Below are positions 19,045 to 28,040 of a stretch of 64,000 nt of DNA, piece by piece. The notes under the pieces were generated by a model that made no database searches, was not told the origin of the DNA, and was given only the letters and a program-made list of their open reading frames with translations. Position numbers and translations under genes: made by a program. The stretch comes from Neobacillus dielmonensis. GTDB taxonomy: Bacteria; Bacillota; Bacilli; Bacillales; Cytobacillaceae. The stretch lies in NCBI RefSeq assembly GCF_000612665.1, contig NZ_HG942076.1, forward strand, positions 233,745 to 297,744, written 5' to 3'. Numbering within the stretch: position 1 is the stretch's first letter; each line of letters starts with the position of its first letter.

Positions 19045-21012
19045 CTATGAATAGGCACCGTCAATCCCGTATTTTTTCATTTTTCTATAGATGGTGGCAC
19101 GCGATATGCCCAATTCCCTTGCAGCTTCCGTCATATTTCCGTTCAGCCTTTTTATAGCGGTTAGGATCCGGTCTCTTTCGACTTCCATGGGGTGTTCTGC
19201 TGCCGCTATTATTTCCTCTGGCAGATAGTGCGGAAGTAAGATATTCCCTTCCATATGAAAAAGAGACTGTTCTACGATATTTTTTAATTCTCTAATATTA
19301 CCTGGCCAATGATATTGCTTAACCAATTGCATTGTTTCAGCTGGGACAACGACTTCACAAGAAGTAAATGGCGGACTTAACACTTTGATAAAGTGTTGAA
19401 ACAAAAGGGGAATGTCCTCTTTTCTTTCCCTTAGGGCGGGTAGATGAAGTTGGATCACACGGAGACGATAAAACAAATCCTCGCGAAAGGTCCCATCTTG
19501 TACCGCTTTGGCTAAATCCTTATGCGTAGCGGATAGTATCCGAACATCAACAGGAATGGCTTTTTCTCCCCCAATCCTTGTGACCGTTTTTTCTTCCAAT
19601 ACCCGCAGCAGGTGCACCTGTACAGGTAACGGCATATCTCCAATTTCATCTAGAAAAATAGTTCCTCCCTGGGCCATTTCAAACTTTCCGGGATTGCCTT
19701 TAGCTTTTGCGCCGGTAAAGGCACCCGCCTCGTAGCCAAATAATTCACTTTCAATTAGTTCCCTTGGAATGGCACCGCAATTGATGGCGATGAAGGGCTT
19801 ATTTCGACGGTCACTCGCATCGTGGATCGATTGGGCAAATGCTTCCTTTCCCGTTCCCGTCTCACCTGAAAGAAACAGATTGGTGGTTAGCCTAGCCGCC
19901 TTTTTCGCCAAGTTGACTGCCCTTAAATAGGGAGGTGATGTTCCGATTAACCCTTCAAAGCTATAGTTAGTATTCTTGTTATTTTTTTCATCACTTCTCC
20001 TTTTTTCCTGTATAGGAGGGCGAAATCTACTTTCACCCAATCGGATGACAACACCAATGACTTCTCTATCCAAAATCACAGGATAGATCATACATCTAAA
20101 CTTGCGGTGATCTCCTAACGGGTGAAACTCCTGTTCAATAAATGGTTCTTTTCCTTGTAAAACATAATCAACCAGTGCATCTAATTCTTTGAAACTTGCT
20201 ATGGACTGTACGCCTGATTGCTGTATGGTGTATGTATGTTCCCCGCTCATTTTTAATATATTCTTTTTCGCATCCGCAATGATATATGCTTCATTTGCTG
20301 AGCCTAAGGCTGCTTCCAAGAATGGGTTGATTTGAACACCATATTGATAGATATTTTGCTCGAGATATTTCGTAATGTGGTTGGCATTGGAGATCGCTAA
20401 GCAGATGGTATGGGGGTTGATGCTTGAACCTTTACCGGTAATATCAAAAACACCGAGTAAATCGTTTGTAAATGGGTTAAAAATAGGAGCTGCCGCACAA
20501 TACCAATCCTGCCATCCGTTACAAAAGTGTTCGGTAAATAATACCTGAACGGGTCGTTTATTCTTTAAAACCGTTCCAATGGCATTTGTTCCAGCCACTT
20601 CCTCTGTCCAAATAGCACCTGGCATGTGACGCACTTTTTCGCCTTTTTTTAAAATGAAATGGTCGCCAAATGAATTTAAGATCACGCCATTTTTATCTGT
20701 AATACTAATAATGGTATCGGTGTTTGCGAGTGAATCTGAGAGGATTTTCATGTGTGGAGTGGCATAGGAAAGTAATAAATGATAACTCTCCCGCTTATCA
20801 AGCAGTTCGTCCTCATGAACTATTTCATTCACTTCCGACTGAAAAGGATTGACTCCGAAGTCCTTGGATCGTGCCCAAGAGTCGATTATATCTGGACGGA
20901 TTTTATTATTATGACTTAACTCTCCCTTTTCAATAAAAGTAGCCCAGGCTTTTTGAATGGAAAAATGGGGGTCAACAGTTTGAAGGCTATAAGGATTCAA
21001 CGTTTCTTTCAT
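19045..21012 (-). CDS. AcoR-type sigma-54-dependent transcriptional activator
   Basis: 655 residues from the ATG at 21012, after GGGAGGATTTTTG. A GAF-like sensory domain (about 60-220) is followed by a PAS-like segment (about 235-325). The AAA+ domain has Walker A GETGTGKE at 383-390, the sigma-54 contact loop GAFTGA at 430-435 and Walker B TIFLDEIGD at 451-459. A Fis-type helix-turn-helix ends the protein (AARELGISRATIYRKMKKYG). It would drive SigL RNA polymerase at the promoter upstream of the adjacent SDR/hydrolase operon. The GAF domain suggests a small carbon compound such as acetoin or a diol as signal; this is family-based inference. Confidence 0.9.
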   Translation of the reverse strand: MKETLNPYSLQTVDPHFSIQKAWATFIEKGELSHNNKIRPDIIDSWARSKDFGVNPFQSEVNEIVHEDELLDKRESYHLLLSYATPHMKILSDSLANTDTIISITDKNGVILNSFGDHFILKKGEKVRHMPGAIWTEEVAGTNAIGTVLKNKRPVQVLFTEHFCNGWQDWYCAAAPIFNPFTNDLLGVFDITGKGSSINPHTICLAISNANHITKYLEQNIYQYGVQINPFLEAALGSANEAYIIADAKKNILKMSGEHTYTIQQSGVQSIASFKELDALVDYVLQGKEPFIEQEFHPLGDHRKFRCMIYPVILDREVIGVVIRLGESRFRPPIQEKRRSDEKNNKNTNYSFEGLIGTSPPYLRAVNLAKKAARLTTNLFLSGETGTGKEAFAQSIHDASDRRNKPFIAINCGAIPRELIESELFGYEAGAFTGAKAKGNPGKFEMAQGGTIFLDEIGDMPLPVQVHLLRVLEEKTVTRIGGEKAIPVDVRILSATHKDLAKAVQDGTFREDLFYRLRVIQLHLPALRERKEDIPLLFQHFIKVLSPPFTSCEVVVPAETMQLVKQYHWPGNIRELKNIVEQSLFHMEGNILLPHYLPEEIIAAAEHPMEVERDRILTAIKRLNGNMTEAARELGISRATIYRKMKKYGIDGAYS

Positions 21013-21279
21013 CAAAAATCCTCCCGCAATTAATCATTCACCATAACGTTATTCCTAAAATTGGTAATTAGGTACTACTCTAATTATTTCAATGAATAAC
21101 CTGATTTTCCTGCCTGCTACATAAAAGGAATCCATTTCTTTTCCATCTACCGTTATACTTTCAATCTTAGTTACAAGCGTGACCGCATTCTCCTATTTTC
21201 CCGTGGCTAAATTTTTTCCTCCCCCCTGTCCTTTTCACCCATGAATCAATATATAAAAGGCGAAAGGAGGTGAGGCGAA

Positions 21280-21498
21280 ATGGCACAAGGATTTCTCGAA
21301 ACTACCAAGCTGCGTCTAGTATTTCAAACTGGTATGGATGACGAAGGCAAGCCAATCATACGATCTAAGACGTTCAGCAACGTCACAAAGGCTGCTACAG
21401 CTGACCAGTTGTATCAAGCTGCCAATGCACTAGCTGGTTTAACGATCGATCAGTTAAACAAAGTAGAGCGCAATGACAGTTCCGAAATTATCGGTTAA
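21280..21498 (+). CDS. DUF1659 family protein
   Basis: 72 residues, ATG preceded by AAAGGAGGTGAGGCGAA. Small beta-rich protein of the DUF1659 family, common in Bacillaceae as a partner of DUF2922 and YvrJ proteins, as here. Function unknown. No signal peptide. Starts a three-gene set (21280-22000) of very small proteins. Confidence 0.85.
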   Translation: MAQGFLETTKLRLVFQTGMDDEGKPIIRSKTFSNVTKAATADQLYQAANALAGLTIDQLNKVERNDSSEIIG

Positions 21499-21535
21499 TG
21501 ACTTAGGAAAAATATAACGATGGGAGGTGAAAGAT

Positions 21536-21754
21536 ATGGCAAAAACATTGGAATTGGAATTCGGCACAGAGTTTGGAAAAACAGCACGTCTTTCTGTTGA
21601 AAATCCAAAAGAGCCTGTCGATGAAGAAGTCGTAAAGCTATCGATGACCCAAATCATTGCTTCTGACGTGTTCGTATCAGCCAGCGGCAAGCTGGTTGCG
21701 GCGAAAGGGGCAAGAGTCATCGACCGCAATGTCGTGGAATATGAACTCGCTTAA
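21536..21754 (+). CDS. DUF2922 family protein
   Basis: 72 residues from the ATG at 21536 (GGGAGGTG 6 bases upstream). N-terminal KTLELEFGTEFGKTARLSVENP is typical of DUF2922. Follows the DUF1659 gene by 37 bases and is followed by a hairpin at 21771-21802. Function unknown; the pair is transcribed together. Confidence 0.85.
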   Translation: MAKTLELEFGTEFGKTARLSVENPKEPVDEEVVKLSMTQIIASDVFVSASGKLVAAKGARVIDRNVVEYELA

Positions 21755-21770
21755 GGTGCGAGACCCGAAG

Positions 21771-21802
21771 AGGCCGGCTTCAACAGGAACCGGCCTTTTT
21801 TA
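21771..21802 (+). terminator. Terminator after DUF2922 gene
   Basis: Stem AGGCCGG/CCGGCCT with a 12-base loop followed by TTTTT. A similar GCCGG hairpin occurs at 28004-28040. Confidence 0.8.
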
Positions 21803-21813
21803 TGGTAGCCAGA

Positions 21814-21824
21814 GGGACGGTTCT
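21814..21824 (+). repeat. GGGACGGTTCT element
   Basis: Core copy between the DUF2922 terminator and the YvrJ gene, in the AGAGGGACGGTTCTCATGG form. Confidence 0.8.
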
Positions 21825-21862
21825 CATGGAGTCTAAATAAGTAGAGAAAGGAGTGAATAGCT

Positions 21863-22000
21863 GTGGAACAGATTATTCCGCTCATCAGCGAGGTGGGCTT
21901 TCCCATCGTAGTGACCCTATATCTGCTTTACCGGATTGAAGTAAAGCTAGATTTAGTGGTCCAGTCGATCCAGAGTCTTCCGGAACGAATGAAGGGATGA
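21863..22000 (+). CDS. YvrJ-family small membrane protein
   Basis: 45 residues starting at GTG 21863, preceded by AAAGGAGTGAATAGCT. One hydrophobic helix (GFPIVVTLYLLYR) and a charged amphipathic tail match the YvrJ family, which routinely accompanies DUF1659/DUF2922. Followed by an imperfect hairpin (22032-22058). Function unknown. Confidence 0.8.
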   Translation: MEQIIPLISEVGFPIVVTLYLLYRIEVKLDLVVQSIQSLPERMKG

Positions 22001-22031
22001 CATCCTGGCAAAAACTTATTTCTACCCAATG

Positions 22032-22058
22032 ACTGCATCTCCTTTTGGGGAGGCAGCC
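22032..22058 (+). terminator. Probable terminator after YvrJ gene
   Basis: Imperfect stem CTGCATCTCC/GGGGAGGCAG followed by CCATTTTAT. Position right after the gene supports it. Confidence 0.5.
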
Positions 22059-22163
22059 ATTTTATAGTACATTTATCCATTTCATTACTTATGATGGAAC
22101 AATCATGTGAAACAAGAAAATCAGGGCGAGGCAGTGCTCCGCAATCTATTGTTGGTTGCCAGA

Positions 22164-22174
22164 AGAACCGTCCC
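22164..22174 (-). repeat. GGGACGGTTCT element
   Basis: Core copy 18 bases from the stop codon of the lipoprotein gene at 22192. Confidence 0.8.
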
Positions 22175-22191
22175 CGTGGACCCCAGAATCA

Positions 22192-23490
22192 TTATTCCAA
22201 AAAGTCATTAAGTTTCTTGTCGATTTTCCATAGAGCCAGCTGTTCTTCATTGTTTGAGTATTTTGCATATATAAAGTAGAGCTTGTTATCTACTTTGAGG
22301 ACATCATATAAACTTGCTCCTGATTCGGCATCCAGATTAATATCCTTTTTTAAGACAGTAAATTGTTGGTCTAGTATGGCATACTTCATATTGGCAAATT
22401 CATAACTGCCTGTTCCACCGTGATCAAGGTCGCTGCTGTAGAAAAAAATGAATCGATCAGGATTTACCTTCATAAGACTTGATGGTTCATGGTCTGCCAT
22501 ATCAGAAAGGATTATCTTTGCCTGTCCCCAGCTTTTCCCTTTATCACCTGATGAAATGACCTTGATCCTGGAATGGCCCCTATCGATCTCTTCCTCCTCA
22601 TACAGAAAATGAAACTGGTCATTTTCATCTACGACTAACTGTCCATCCTCTAGATTCTTATCTTCGGTTAATATGGACTGGACATATTCCCACTTCTTTA
22701 AGTCTTGAGAGTGATATAGCTTGATAGTATATCGTCCATTCTCTTGGGAAGGATTTCCTCTATTAATGGTACCCTGAATATCCGTAAAGGTGGCATAATA
22801 GCCATCTTTGGTGTGAACAATAGTCGGGTCAATTTTTAAATTGCCCTCCGTTTCAATGACCGATAGTTTTTTGGCTGTTCCATTCTTTAAATCAACTTCA
22901 TGAATTTCAATGCTATTCTTTTCAAAGGATCCCGTAATCATAATCGTCTTGTTTTGGGACACTTTCACCATATCAAACCAATTTGCAGGTATTGCTGGAG
23001 TCATTTTTTTGAGGGGCTGTTTTCCTCTTTTTAAAAGCATTTGTCCACTCGTGATAAACGCAAGGACGCTGCCATTGTATTCAAGTAGTTTTGAATCTCC
23101 CGCAGGAAAGGATTCTACCCATTCTGTCCCCTGTGAAATGGGTTCAACAAGATTTTTATCTACCTTGACATCCAAATTCGTTTTCTGTTCTACTTGTTTT
23201 CTATTACCTTTAATCATGATTTTGTTGAAACTCAAATTTAGATTAGAGCTTCCGTTGCGTTCCTCCACGTCCTGTCTCCTGTCAGACAATGTTGGAGTGG
23301 TTTCGGTATCCCATTGTTTTTTATACCTTGCAGCATTATTCGAATCTGAAAGCTCATCAATACTATAGACGATCTTTCCTTGCTTTTGACTTTTAGATTG
23401 GGGCTGCTGCTTGAGATCTGTACAGGCAGACATAAGGGCCAGAAGCAACACCAAATAGAGTAACCATCCTTTTCTTAACACTTGTACCAT
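22192..23490 (-). CDS. Putative beta-propeller lipoprotein with Asp-box repeat
   Basis: 432 residues. The signal sequence ends in lipobox LMSAC, so the protein is probably lipid-anchored outside the membrane. The rest is beta-strand rich; the segment SSGDKGKSWGQ is a BNR/Asp-box (S-x-D-x-G-x-T/S-W), and other strands (DGYYATFTD, HSQDLKKWEYV) resemble sialidase or five-bladed glycosidase propellers. No catalytic residues can be assigned. A GTG at 23481 has a better-spaced AGGA and could be the true start. Monocistronic, with element copies on its downstream side. Function unknown. Confidence 0.7.
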   Translation of the reverse strand: MVQVLRKGWLLYLVLLLALMSACTDLKQQPQSKSQKQGKIVYSIDELSDSNNAARYKKQWDTETTPTLSDRRQDVEERNGSSNLNLSFNKIMIKGNRKQVEQKTNLDVKVDKNLVEPISQGTEWVESFPAGDSKLLEYNGSVLAFITSGQMLLKRGKQPLKKMTPAIPANWFDMVKVSQNKTIMITGSFEKNSIEIHEVDLKNGTAKKLSVIETEGNLKIDPTIVHTKDGYYATFTDIQGTINRGNPSQENGRYTIKLYHSQDLKKWEYVQSILTEDKNLEDGQLVVDENDQFHFLYEEEEIDRGHSRIKVISSGDKGKSWGQAKIILSDMADHEPSSLMKVNPDRFIFFYSSDLDHGGTGSYEFANMKYAILDQQFTVLKKDINLDAESGASLYDVLKVDNKLYFIYAKYSNNEEQLALWKIDKKLNDFLE

Positions 23491-23917
23491 TCCTGTCTTT
23501 GTTTAACTTGAGCTGTTGGCTGCGGTTCTATTAGAGCATCGGTCAAATATTTTCTAATATTAAAGGAACTATCCCTATTTATTTTGAACTTATTATGGCT
23601 TTGTTACACTTTGCTAAGAACTCACATTTATAAACTTACTTGATAGCACTAAATCAGGTGTTATATTTGACCATCTAAGCTCAGTTATAAAAGCAAAATC
23701 TCGGCTTCGCGACACCGCAATAAAAAAATGACCTCGGTATCGAGACCAAGGTCATTTTATGACATACAAAATATATCAGCTCTACACGATTGGCATAACA
23801 TTAGAGGATGGCTCTTCATTGAAGCACAAGAACTGCCCCCCTGCTTCACCGCCAGAGAAGGGGTTGCCAGAAGAACCGTCCCCGCGGTTACCGTGACAGG
23901 CAATCTACACCGCCATC
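23491..23917. repeat. Gap with hairpin, duplicated segment and GGGACGGTTCT element
   Basis: About 23712-23889 is a diverged copy of 32911-33078 (see findings). It includes an imperfect hairpin ATGACCTCGGT/ACCAAGGTCAT (23728-23755) and an element core at 23872-23882 (-). The remaining bases upstream of 23700 show no recognisable feature. Confidence 0.7.
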
Positions 23918-24718
23918 TTACTTCTCAAGCCCATTAACATCGATAAATGGTGTGGCGCCTCCCGTGACGCTCGGAAGGCGTCCGTCCCATTTTTCCAAGG
24001 CTTTTTCTTGGACTTCGATTTGTTTTAATTGAATTAATTCCGGGGTGACTTCTTGTTTCTTTAGCCGCAGTGCTTCAGCTTCAGCCTGGGCTTGTGCCAC
24101 TTTCTGCTCCGCTTCAATTTTGACTCTTTCGAGATCCCGCTGGGCGCGCAGGGCATTTTGCTCTGCGGTTTGTTTCGATTCAATCGCTTTATTAAACTCT
24201 TCACTAAACGCAAATTCCTTAATATTAATATCCTCAAGCAGCATATAGTATTTCGTTAATTTATTCGCCAGTATATCCTTCACTTTCGCTGATACCTCGG
24301 GGCGTTTTGAGATTAATTCCTCTGCCGTGTACTGGGCGGTAACCGCCTTCAGTGCTTCGGCAATGGCGGGGTCGACAATGCGGGTGCGGTAATCCATTCC
24401 AATTTCCTGATAGAGTTTATTGACCGCTTCGGGATCCACCGAATAGTTGACCGCGACCTTTGTCGTTACCATTTGAAGATCCTTTGAGGATGCCGACTGG
24501 GAACTTTCCTCCTTCTGAACCCGAACCTCAATTTGTTGAACCGATTGGACAAATGGTATCCTAAAATGAAGGCCCTCTGATAAAATGGTCGACTTAACGG
24601 CTCCCAATTGCACCAGCACACCCCTGTTCCCAGATTCGACAGTGGTTACTGAAGCAAATCCCACAACCACAATCACCAGCGCAATGAGTCCAATCAAAAT
24701 CGATTTTGTATATTTCAC
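23918..24718 (-). CDS. Prohibitin-like SPFH/Band 7 membrane protein
   Basis: 266 residues. One N-terminal membrane helix (8-26), then the SPFH domain (about 28-190; ESGNRGVLVQLGAV, GLHFRIPFVQSV) and a coiled-coil rich in Ala/Glu (185-240). Prohibitin/HflC-like proteins form membrane rings linked to proteases and membrane organisation. Start follows AAGGGGGGTACG. A second, broken copy lies at 63257-63774 with matching upstream and downstream flanks. Bracketed by GGGACGGTTCT elements at 23872 and 24794. Family sure; partner unknown. Confidence 0.88.
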   Translation of the reverse strand: MKYTKSILIGLIALVIVVVGFASVTTVESGNRGVLVQLGAVKSTILSEGLHFRIPFVQSVQQIEVRVQKEESSQSASSKDLQMVTTKVAVNYSVDPEAVNKLYQEIGMDYRTRIVDPAIAEALKAVTAQYTAEELISKRPEVSAKVKDILANKLTKYYMLLEDINIKEFAFSEEFNKAIESKQTAEQNALRAQRDLERVKIEAEQKVAQAQAEAEALRLKKQEVTPELIQLKQIEVQEKALEKWDGRLPSVTGGATPFIDVNGLEK

Positions 24719-25456
24719 ATCGTACCCCCCTTAAAAATTTCCATCACTAAACAAATATGAAAACGAGAGCAACTTTATACACAGAGATCCATAGGGACGG
24801 TTCCGTTCGTCATCCCCTTGTTTCCCATTCTGTTATACCTGCTAGTACGAAGGTATCAAGGAACAAAGAAGTAACTCTGCTAGTGTTAGCACTATAAAAA
24901 GCCGTCAGTTTCTAATAATAGGAGGGTCTTTCTACCATTTCAAAAAATAGGAAGCTATGAGATTTCATCGTCTAAATGGTTCCTTTAAAGCATCCCAAAA
25001 TTCGAGGGGTGACAGTGCACTGGAACTACCACTTTCACCTTTCTAAACCAGAGTATTCCAGGGATATAATGAACCCGTACAAAAAAAGAGAAGTGCGCTA
25101 ACACTTCTCCCTGGAGCCATGGGGACGGTTCAGCTGGCAATCTTCCAATTTTGAAGGTTGCAGCTGCAAAGAAAGATGTATGGAACAAAACGATCAACTC
25201 ATAAATGGCAACAATGGTGAAATGGCGATGGGAGATGAAGAAAACCAGCACGATGTTGATGCCCAATGGGGAACCACCTGATGATCGAGAAATATGGGTT
25301 GACGGTGACCGTGATACAACAAGAGGGCTGAAATCAGCCCTTTTGTTTACCCATCCCTTCACTTAATAGCATCGGTTAAAGACATGTTCACCCAAGAGCA
25401 AACAAAAGCTGTTCCACATTATTAATCTATAAAATTTTGTCAATGACAGGCAATAA
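24719..25456. repeat. Repeat-rich gap (738 bases)
   Basis: Holds a degenerate element at 24794-24804 (+), a 171-base segment 24943-25113 duplicated at 33081-33251 that ends in the hairpin GAGAAGTG/ACACTTCTC, an element core at 25122-25132 (+) and a hairpin AGGGCTGA/TCAGCCCT followed by TTTT at 25321-25346. No supported gene is present. Confidence 0.7.
25321..25346. terminator. Hairpin, probable bidirectional terminator
   Basis: Stem AGGGCTGA/TCAGCCCT, with AA before and TTTT after. It lies about 110 bases beyond the stop of the 25457-26089 gene on the minus strand. Confidence 0.5.
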
Positions 25457-26089
25457 TTATTCATTATAATCGATCGTTCTTTGGCCCCCGCTATCAAATA
25501 TTCTTACCAAGTTCATTTCAGTAAGTTCCTCATATTTTTCCTTTACCTTCACTTGACTGTCTATAATCATTTTAATAAAACTATCAAGTTTATCGACTAG
25601 AAAATCGTCATATTGCAATTCGGATTCAAGCAGAGAGTTGTACACATTATTGGTTAAATCGATGATTTCTGCATTAATTAAACTAACGTCCATACTTTTA
25701 TAGTAGACCGAATAGTCGTCCGTTTTTTCCGCTAATTGGTCGCCTATATCATTGATCTCATGTGATTCTGTATGCTTTTGATACGCTATATCTTGAATAT
25801 CTAATATTAATTGACTATATTCTAATAACCCTTCTTCATCAAATGGGGGCATAATCGATCCTTTGATACCATTTATTATGTCAATAAGCGTAGCTAACAT
25901 TTTTTGATTATCCAGAAGAATTTGCCTTAATCGGTTAAGATAAGCGGCTCTTTCTTTTTGGTTAGTATCGTCATCAAAATCGGGACGAGGACGTGTTTCT
26001 TTTATTTTTTTCTTCATTTCATTAGCAGCAATATTCGATACATCGTTCGCAAACCGTTTAGATGCCCCATAAAATAATTTCTTCCACAT
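25457..26089 (-). CDS. Hypothetical acidic coiled-coil protein next to DarT1/NADAR
   Basis: 210 residues from the ATG at 26089 (AAAGGGGGAAGAATT upstream). Largely helical and acidic, with a basic N terminus (KKLFYGASKRF) and a lysine-rich stretch near 25-33. No membrane segment or known motif. It follows the NADAR gene by 113 bases on the same strand and may be part of that module or an independent gene. I do not recognise the family. Confidence 0.65.
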   Translation of the reverse strand: MWKKLFYGASKRFANDVSNIAANEMKKKIKETRPRPDFDDDTNQKERAAYLNRLRQILLDNQKMLATLIDIINGIKGSIMPPFDEEGLLEYSQLILDIQDIAYQKHTESHEINDIGDQLAEKTDDYSVYYKSMDVSLINAEIIDLTNNVYNSLLESELQYDDFLVDKLDSFIKMIIDSQVKVKEKYEELTEMNLVRIFDSGGQRTIDYNE

Positions 26090-26202
26090 AATTCTTCCCC
26101 CTTTGTTCATTCATTCCTATAACAATACCTACAAATCTATAAATCAAAATTCTCTATCCTACGATTTAGAATTGCCTGTCACCTAGATTAATGCTTGATT
26201 AA

Positions 26203-26916
26203 TTAATCAAATATGGACAATTGTTGCGTGTTTTCTTCTGTCATTGTATCAGAGTCCTTCTTAATCCCCTCAGAAAACAAAGCCTTAAAACTTTCAGGAG
26301 AAGATAAAGCTTTATCCAGTAAACCGGTTCGGTAAAGAGCTACATATATAGCCGATGACTTGGCCTGACAGTTAATCGATTTTTCAGGATTAAATTCAAT
26401 ATCTGTAAAAGCATCGTATAGGATGACCTGATTAGCCAATTCTTCATGCATAGATAGGGCATTAACATAAAGCCAGTCATAAAATAAGGTTTTTGGGGTT
26501 AAAGGCCAAATCCTTCCAAAATAATCAAAATGAACTAGGTCCCCGGAATTCCGTAATCTAGGGTCCCTTTTTGCTTCTCTTGAGGACTTTTCTAGTAAAT
26601 CCCGATAGGGCCCTCCCTTTTCAAAAACTTTACTAGATTGAAAGGCAGTCTCTACTGTAAAAGACTTACCGGACTTTTTGGTTTTAATTTCCAAATTAAA
26701 GGCACTTAACTTTACACCCAGATCCGTTTCAGATTTACTAGAGATTTCTAAAACCCTTTTTCCCTCTTCTATCCTATTAAATTCATCATGTAATGAACGA
26801 ATAGACTTTTGTTTTTGCTGTAAGGAGAACCCCGGAAACCATTCGAACTGAGTATTTATCTCTCTGACATACCCATCCTCTTTACTACCAACTAGGAAAA
26901 CCGGTCGTTTGGCCAT
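26203..26916 (-). CDS. NADAR-domain antitoxin (DarT1-associated)
   Basis: 237 residues. The order LGVKLSAFNLEI, VETAFQSSKVF, PYRDLLEKSSREAKRDPRLR and a GRIWPLTPKTLFYDWLYVNAL block matches the DarT1-associated NADAR family, ADP-ribosylglycohydrolases that remove ADP-ribose from guanine in DNA. The gene starts inside the end of the toxin gene (32-base overlap, ribosome site GGGGGA), so translation is coupled and toxin and antitoxin are balanced. Acts in the cytoplasm. Pairing with DarT1 makes the call firm; activity itself cannot be seen. Confidence 0.82.
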   Translation of the reverse strand: MAKRPVFLVGSKEDGYVREINTQFEWFPGFSLQQKQKSIRSLHDEFNRIEEGKRVLEISSKSETDLGVKLSAFNLEIKTKKSGKSFTVETAFQSSKVFEKGGPYRDLLEKSSREAKRDPRLRNSGDLVHFDYFGRIWPLTPKTLFYDWLYVNALSMHEELANQVILYDAFTDIEFNPEKSINCQAKSSAIYVALYRTGLLDKALSSPESFKALFSEGIKKDSDTMTEENTQQLSIFD

Positions 26917-27565
26917 AGCTTTTCCCCCAGTATTTATAATCTAACCTTCGCCCGAAATAATCAGGGTCTACAACAAATTCAATTGGCGATTTGTAAATGC
27001 GCCTTGTGCGTTTTCCATTATCTTGTTTCCTATACTCATTTAGAGTAGATTCATTTTCAAAGATGACCCTTTTAAAATAATCCACTTCAATATTCGTCTT
27101 TACTAGGACCTCTGCTTGAGGATCGGTAGGAAAATGAGGTAAAAGCCCCATTTCTTTCCTGCTTGGTTTACCACTTCTCTCTGCAAACATATTGGTTAAG
27201 CCGATTAGTCCCTGCTTCTCTTCCAAAGGAGTATTCCTCACTGCATTACTTGCAGCATTTGTATGGCAAAATGAACATTCTTTTTCCAGTAACACATCTA
27301 CGGATAGTTCAATCACGACCCATTTTGATTCAGGAGTACTTTTCCTTTTCCTATAGAGCATCTGATATTGAGGAAAGCTAATGGTACAGGAGATAGCGTC
27401 TAGTGACTCATCTAGTCTCCGATTATCACTAACGAAATATTGTCCTCTATTAAAATCTAAATCAGTTCTGGCAATTAATCCAGAGAATAGTATAGTAGGT
27501 AAGTTATCAACTTTGGTAAAGTGGTATAGGCTCCTAATGCCATTTTGAATAATAAAATTCTCCAC
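26885..27565 (-). CDS. DarT1-type DNA ADP-ribosyltransferase toxin
   Basis: 226 residues, GTG start at 27565 behind GGGGGAG. N-terminal IRSLYHFTKVDNLPTIL gives the NAD-binding His (His15) of DarT toxins. The catalytic Glu lies in PQAEVLV (Glu152). FNRGQYFVSDNRRLDESLDAIS is typical of the DarT fold. DarT1 enzymes attach ADP-ribose to bases in single-stranded DNA and, with their antitoxin, can stop phage replication. Overlaps the NADAR antitoxin gene. Upstream of it is a 472-base gap, so it is first in the operon. Confidence 0.85.
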   Translation of the reverse strand: MENFIIQNGIRSLYHFTKVDNLPTILFSGLIARTDLDFNRGQYFVSDNRRLDESLDAISCTISFPQYQMLYRKRKSTPESKWVVIELSVDVLLEKECSFCHTNAASNAVRNTPLEEKQGLIGLTNMFAERSGKPSRKEMGLLPHFPTDPQAEVLVKTNIEVDYFKRVIFENESTLNEYRKQDNGKRTRRIYKSPIEFVVDPDYFGRRLDYKYWGKSYGQTTGFPSW

Positions 27566-28037
27566 TCAGTCTCCCCCTTCGCTGTCGGGTGGTTTACTTT
27601 TGTTTCCAGAAGATTTCTTAAAAATAAAATTGCTTGCTATGCGCAAAATTCCTCACAGGCTTTTGTTTATTCCACTGAATTCTTTGAGTCACAATAATGG
27701 TATATTTCGATATTTTTTGACGGATTCCTTTTTTGAATATACATAGACTTAACAGGGGGAAAGGAAAGCCGGCAAATCGGGCAGGATGCCGTCCTCATAA
27801 CAAAGTCGAAGTCATTCCTTGCCAAGCATCGCAACTGTCCGACTAAAACCATTGAACTGTGCTTCCACAGGGAATATCGGTTGTTCGCTCATTTAGAGAC
27901 AGAAAGGAATACCGCGAAAAGAAGCCTATAATCGTTTGGGCCATTAATTTCTTGTATTTCGATTTGATTGCAGCCCAATTAGATGCTGAGATGGACACTG
28001 TATAAAAAAGGCCGGCTTCATCAGAAACCGGCTTTTT
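27566..28037. other. Gap upstream of DarT1
   Basis: 472 bases. A terminator-like hairpin is at 28004-28040. A short minus-strand frame at 27667-27852 with a Cys-Pro-Ile-Cys motif has no ribosome site and is not called. Otherwise nothing recognised. Confidence 0.4.
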
Positions 28038-28040
28038 TTA
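28004..28040 (-). terminator. Terminator of the phosphotransferase gene
   Basis: Stem GCCGG/CCGGC with flanking A-run and T-run giving bidirectional character; it overlaps the end of the phosphotransferase gene at 28038. Confidence 0.75.

Noticed and set aside
21280..22000. Phage origin for the small DUF1659/DUF2922/YvrJ genes
   Set aside because: The trio is a common chromosomal set in Bacillaceae and no phage structural or lysis gene is near.
24985..25362. 125-codon minus-strand frame
   Set aside because: It runs through the duplicated segment 24943-25113 and an element; composition is that of repeat DNA, not of a gene.
27667..27852. Minus-strand frame with a Cys-Pro-Ile-Cys motif
   Set aside because: No ribosome site, short, and no clear family; a nearby frame (27815-27892) with a better start ends after 25 codons. 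At most a gene remnant.
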